A stretch of 64,000 nt of DNA, from positions 2,356,001 to 2,420,000 of the forward strand of contig NZ_CP012898.1 of NCBI RefSeq assembly GCF_001310225.1, in the 5' to 3' direction. Of the stretch, positions 63,130-64,000 are shown in pieces (positions within the stretch are counted from its first letter, which is position 1; the number at the start of each line of letters is the position of its first letter). Below the pieces are notes generated by a model that was not told the origin of the DNA, made no database searches, and saw nothing but the letters and a program-made list of their open reading frames with translations. The position numbers and the translations under genes are program-made. This stretch comes from Pseudalgibacter alginicilyticus. Its GTDB lineage: Bacteria; Bacteroidota; Bacteroidia; Flavobacteriales; Flavobacteriaceae.

Positions 63130-63717
63130 TTGAAAAAAGAAAATAACAAACAAAATAAACTCATTGTATTCTCAGCACCTTCTGGTTCTGGAAAAACCAC
63201 GATTGTAAAACACTTGTTAGGACTTGAAAAACTTAATTTAGAATTTTCAATATCAGCCACTTCTAGAGCAAAACGAGGTGAAGAAGTTAATGGAAAAGAT
63301 TATTATTTCTTATCTGCTGAAGAATTTAAATCTAAAATAAAAAACGATGAATTTTTAGAATGGGAAGAAGTGTATCGCGACAATTTTTATGGTACCTTAA
63401 AAACCGAAGTAGAACGTATATGGGCTTTGGGAAAAACCGTTATTTTTGATATTGACGTATCTGGTGGTTTGCGTATAAAACGTAAATTTCCAGAGCAAAC
63501 CTTGGCTGTTTTTGTAAAACCACCAAGTATAGATGCTCTTAAAATTCGATTAAAAAAACGTAAAACAGAAACCGAGGACAAAATAAATATGCGAGTAGCA
63601 AAAGCGTCTGCAGAGTTAGCTACAGCTCCTTTGTTTGATACCATTATTATTAATGATGACTTAAATAAAGCACTTAATAACGCTGAACTTGTAGTCAGTG
63701 ATTTTTTGAATTCTTAA
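63130..63717 (+). CDS. gmk: Guanylate kinase
   Basis: A 195-residue cytoplasmic enzyme that phosphorylates GMP to GDP with ATP. P-loop SAPSGSGKTTIVK is at residues 15-27 (K22). ISATSRAKRGEEVNGKDYYF is the GMP-binding region, and RDNFYGTLKTEVERI and VIFDIDVSGGLRIKRKFP follow in the family order. The start codon is TTG at 63130: an in-frame TAA at 63121 leaves no ATG upstream, and no internal ATG precedes the P-loop. It lies between yicC and nadD. Confidence 0.96.
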   Translation: MKKENNKQNKLIVFSAPSGSGKTTIVKHLLGLEKLNLEFSISATSRAKRGEEVNGKDYYFLSAEEFKSKIKNDEFLEWEEVYRDNFYGTLKTEVERIWALGKTVIFDIDVSGGLRIKRKFPEQTLAVFVKPPSIDALKIRLKKRKTETEDKINMRVAKASAELATAPLFDTIIINDDLNKALNNAELVVSDFLNS

Positions 63718-63726
63718 AAAAATCAA

Positions 63727-64000
63727 ATGAAGATAGGATTGTATTTTGGCTCGTTTAATCCCATTCACATCGGGCATTTAGTAATTGCCAATTACATAGT
63801 AGAACACAGCGATTTAGATCAAGTTTGGTTTGTAGTAACCCCTCACAACCCTTTTAAAAAGAAAAGTACTTTATTAAACAACTATGAGCGTTTAGAAATG
63901 GTGTATATAGCTACTAAAGAATATACAAAACTAAAACCTTGTGATATTGAATTCAACTTACCTCAGCCCAATTATACTATAAATACGTTGGTTTATTTAG
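63727..64000 (+). CDS. nadD: Nicotinate-nucleotide adenylyltransferase, cut by the window edge
   Basis: About 91 codons are visible from ATG 63727, 9 bp after gmk. [20 protein letters not shown] contains the nucleotidyltransferase HxGH motif (HIGH), and [26 protein letters not shown] and [11 protein letters not shown] match NadD. The enzyme adenylates nicotinate mononucleotide in NAD synthesis. The remaining C-terminal half is outside the window. Confidence 0.93.
   Translation, partial: MKIGLYFGSFNPIHIGHLVIANYIVEHSDLDQVWFVVTPHNPFKKKSTLLNNYERLEMVYIATKEYTKLKPCDIEFNLPQPNYTINTLVYL

Noticed and set aside
1-64000. CRISPR arrays, tRNA/rRNA genes, insertion sequences, prophage or integrase genes
   Set aside because: None seen: no regular direct-repeat arrays, no transposase or integrase ORF and no RNA gene recognised by eye. 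Low-GC A/T runs between genes are ordinary for this kind of genome.

Overview
This window looks like the chromosome of a marine member of the Flavobacteriaceae (Bacteroidetes). The evidence is low GC, three SusC/SusD pairs, type IX secretion (T9SS) C-terminal tails, a hybrid two-component regulator (HTCS), an ECF sigma/FecR pair, and promoters of the Bacteroidetes form TAnnTTTG. From 1 to about 59.8 kb it is one very large polysaccharide utilisation locus (PUL), or two or three fused ones. The last 4 kb holds housekeeping genes on the other strand.

Layout. (1) 1-10.1 kb, minus strand: an ECF sigma factor, a FecR anti-sigma factor, a SusC with an STN signalling domain, a SusD and a small lipoprotein, so a trans-envelope signalling import unit. 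After a 571-bp gap come a sulfatase and the start of a GH97-like gene cut by the window edge. A small outer-membrane protein is divergent from the sigma gene. (2) 11-37.6 kb, minus strand: a tightly packed enzyme block with a PhoD-like phosphatase, GH2, three parallel beta-helix proteins, an SGNH esterase, two tandem paralogous heparinase-like (lyase candidate) proteins flanking a GH43, four sulfatases, a beta-propeller hydrolase candidate, a clan GH-A (agarase-like) hydrolase and an alkaline-phosphatase-superfamily enzyme. (3) 37.7-42.4 kb: a second SusC/SusD pair closed by a very strong terminator. (4) 43-55.5 kb: an orphan DNRLRE/T9SS protein, a fourth beta-helix protein with a T9SS tail, two surface lipoproteins, a third SusC/SusD pair and a GH88 unsaturated glucuronyl hydrolase. 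(5) 55.7-59.8 kb, plus strand: the HTCS regulator. (6) 60-64 kb, plus strand: DUF202 protein, SLC13 permease, YicC, guanylate kinase and NadD (cut by the window edge).

How it works together (inference). Secreted and surface beta-helix, lyase-like and GH enzymes cut a polysaccharide, SusC/SusD import the oligomers, and sulfatases, GH2, GH43, GH88 and other exo-enzymes finish them in the periplasm. Five sulfatases indicate a sulfated, so probably algal, substrate. GH88 indicates uronic acids released by a lyase. The exact glycan cannot be read from the sequence.

The most striking non-coding signal is a 37-bp dyad-symmetric element present three times: upstream of susC-2, of the DNRLRE gene and of the GH88-susC-3 operon (next to the HTCS gene). 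Each copy sits at exactly the same distance from a TAnnTTTG box. I propose it as the HTCS operator, giving two regulatory halves: ECF/FecR on the left and HTCS on the right.
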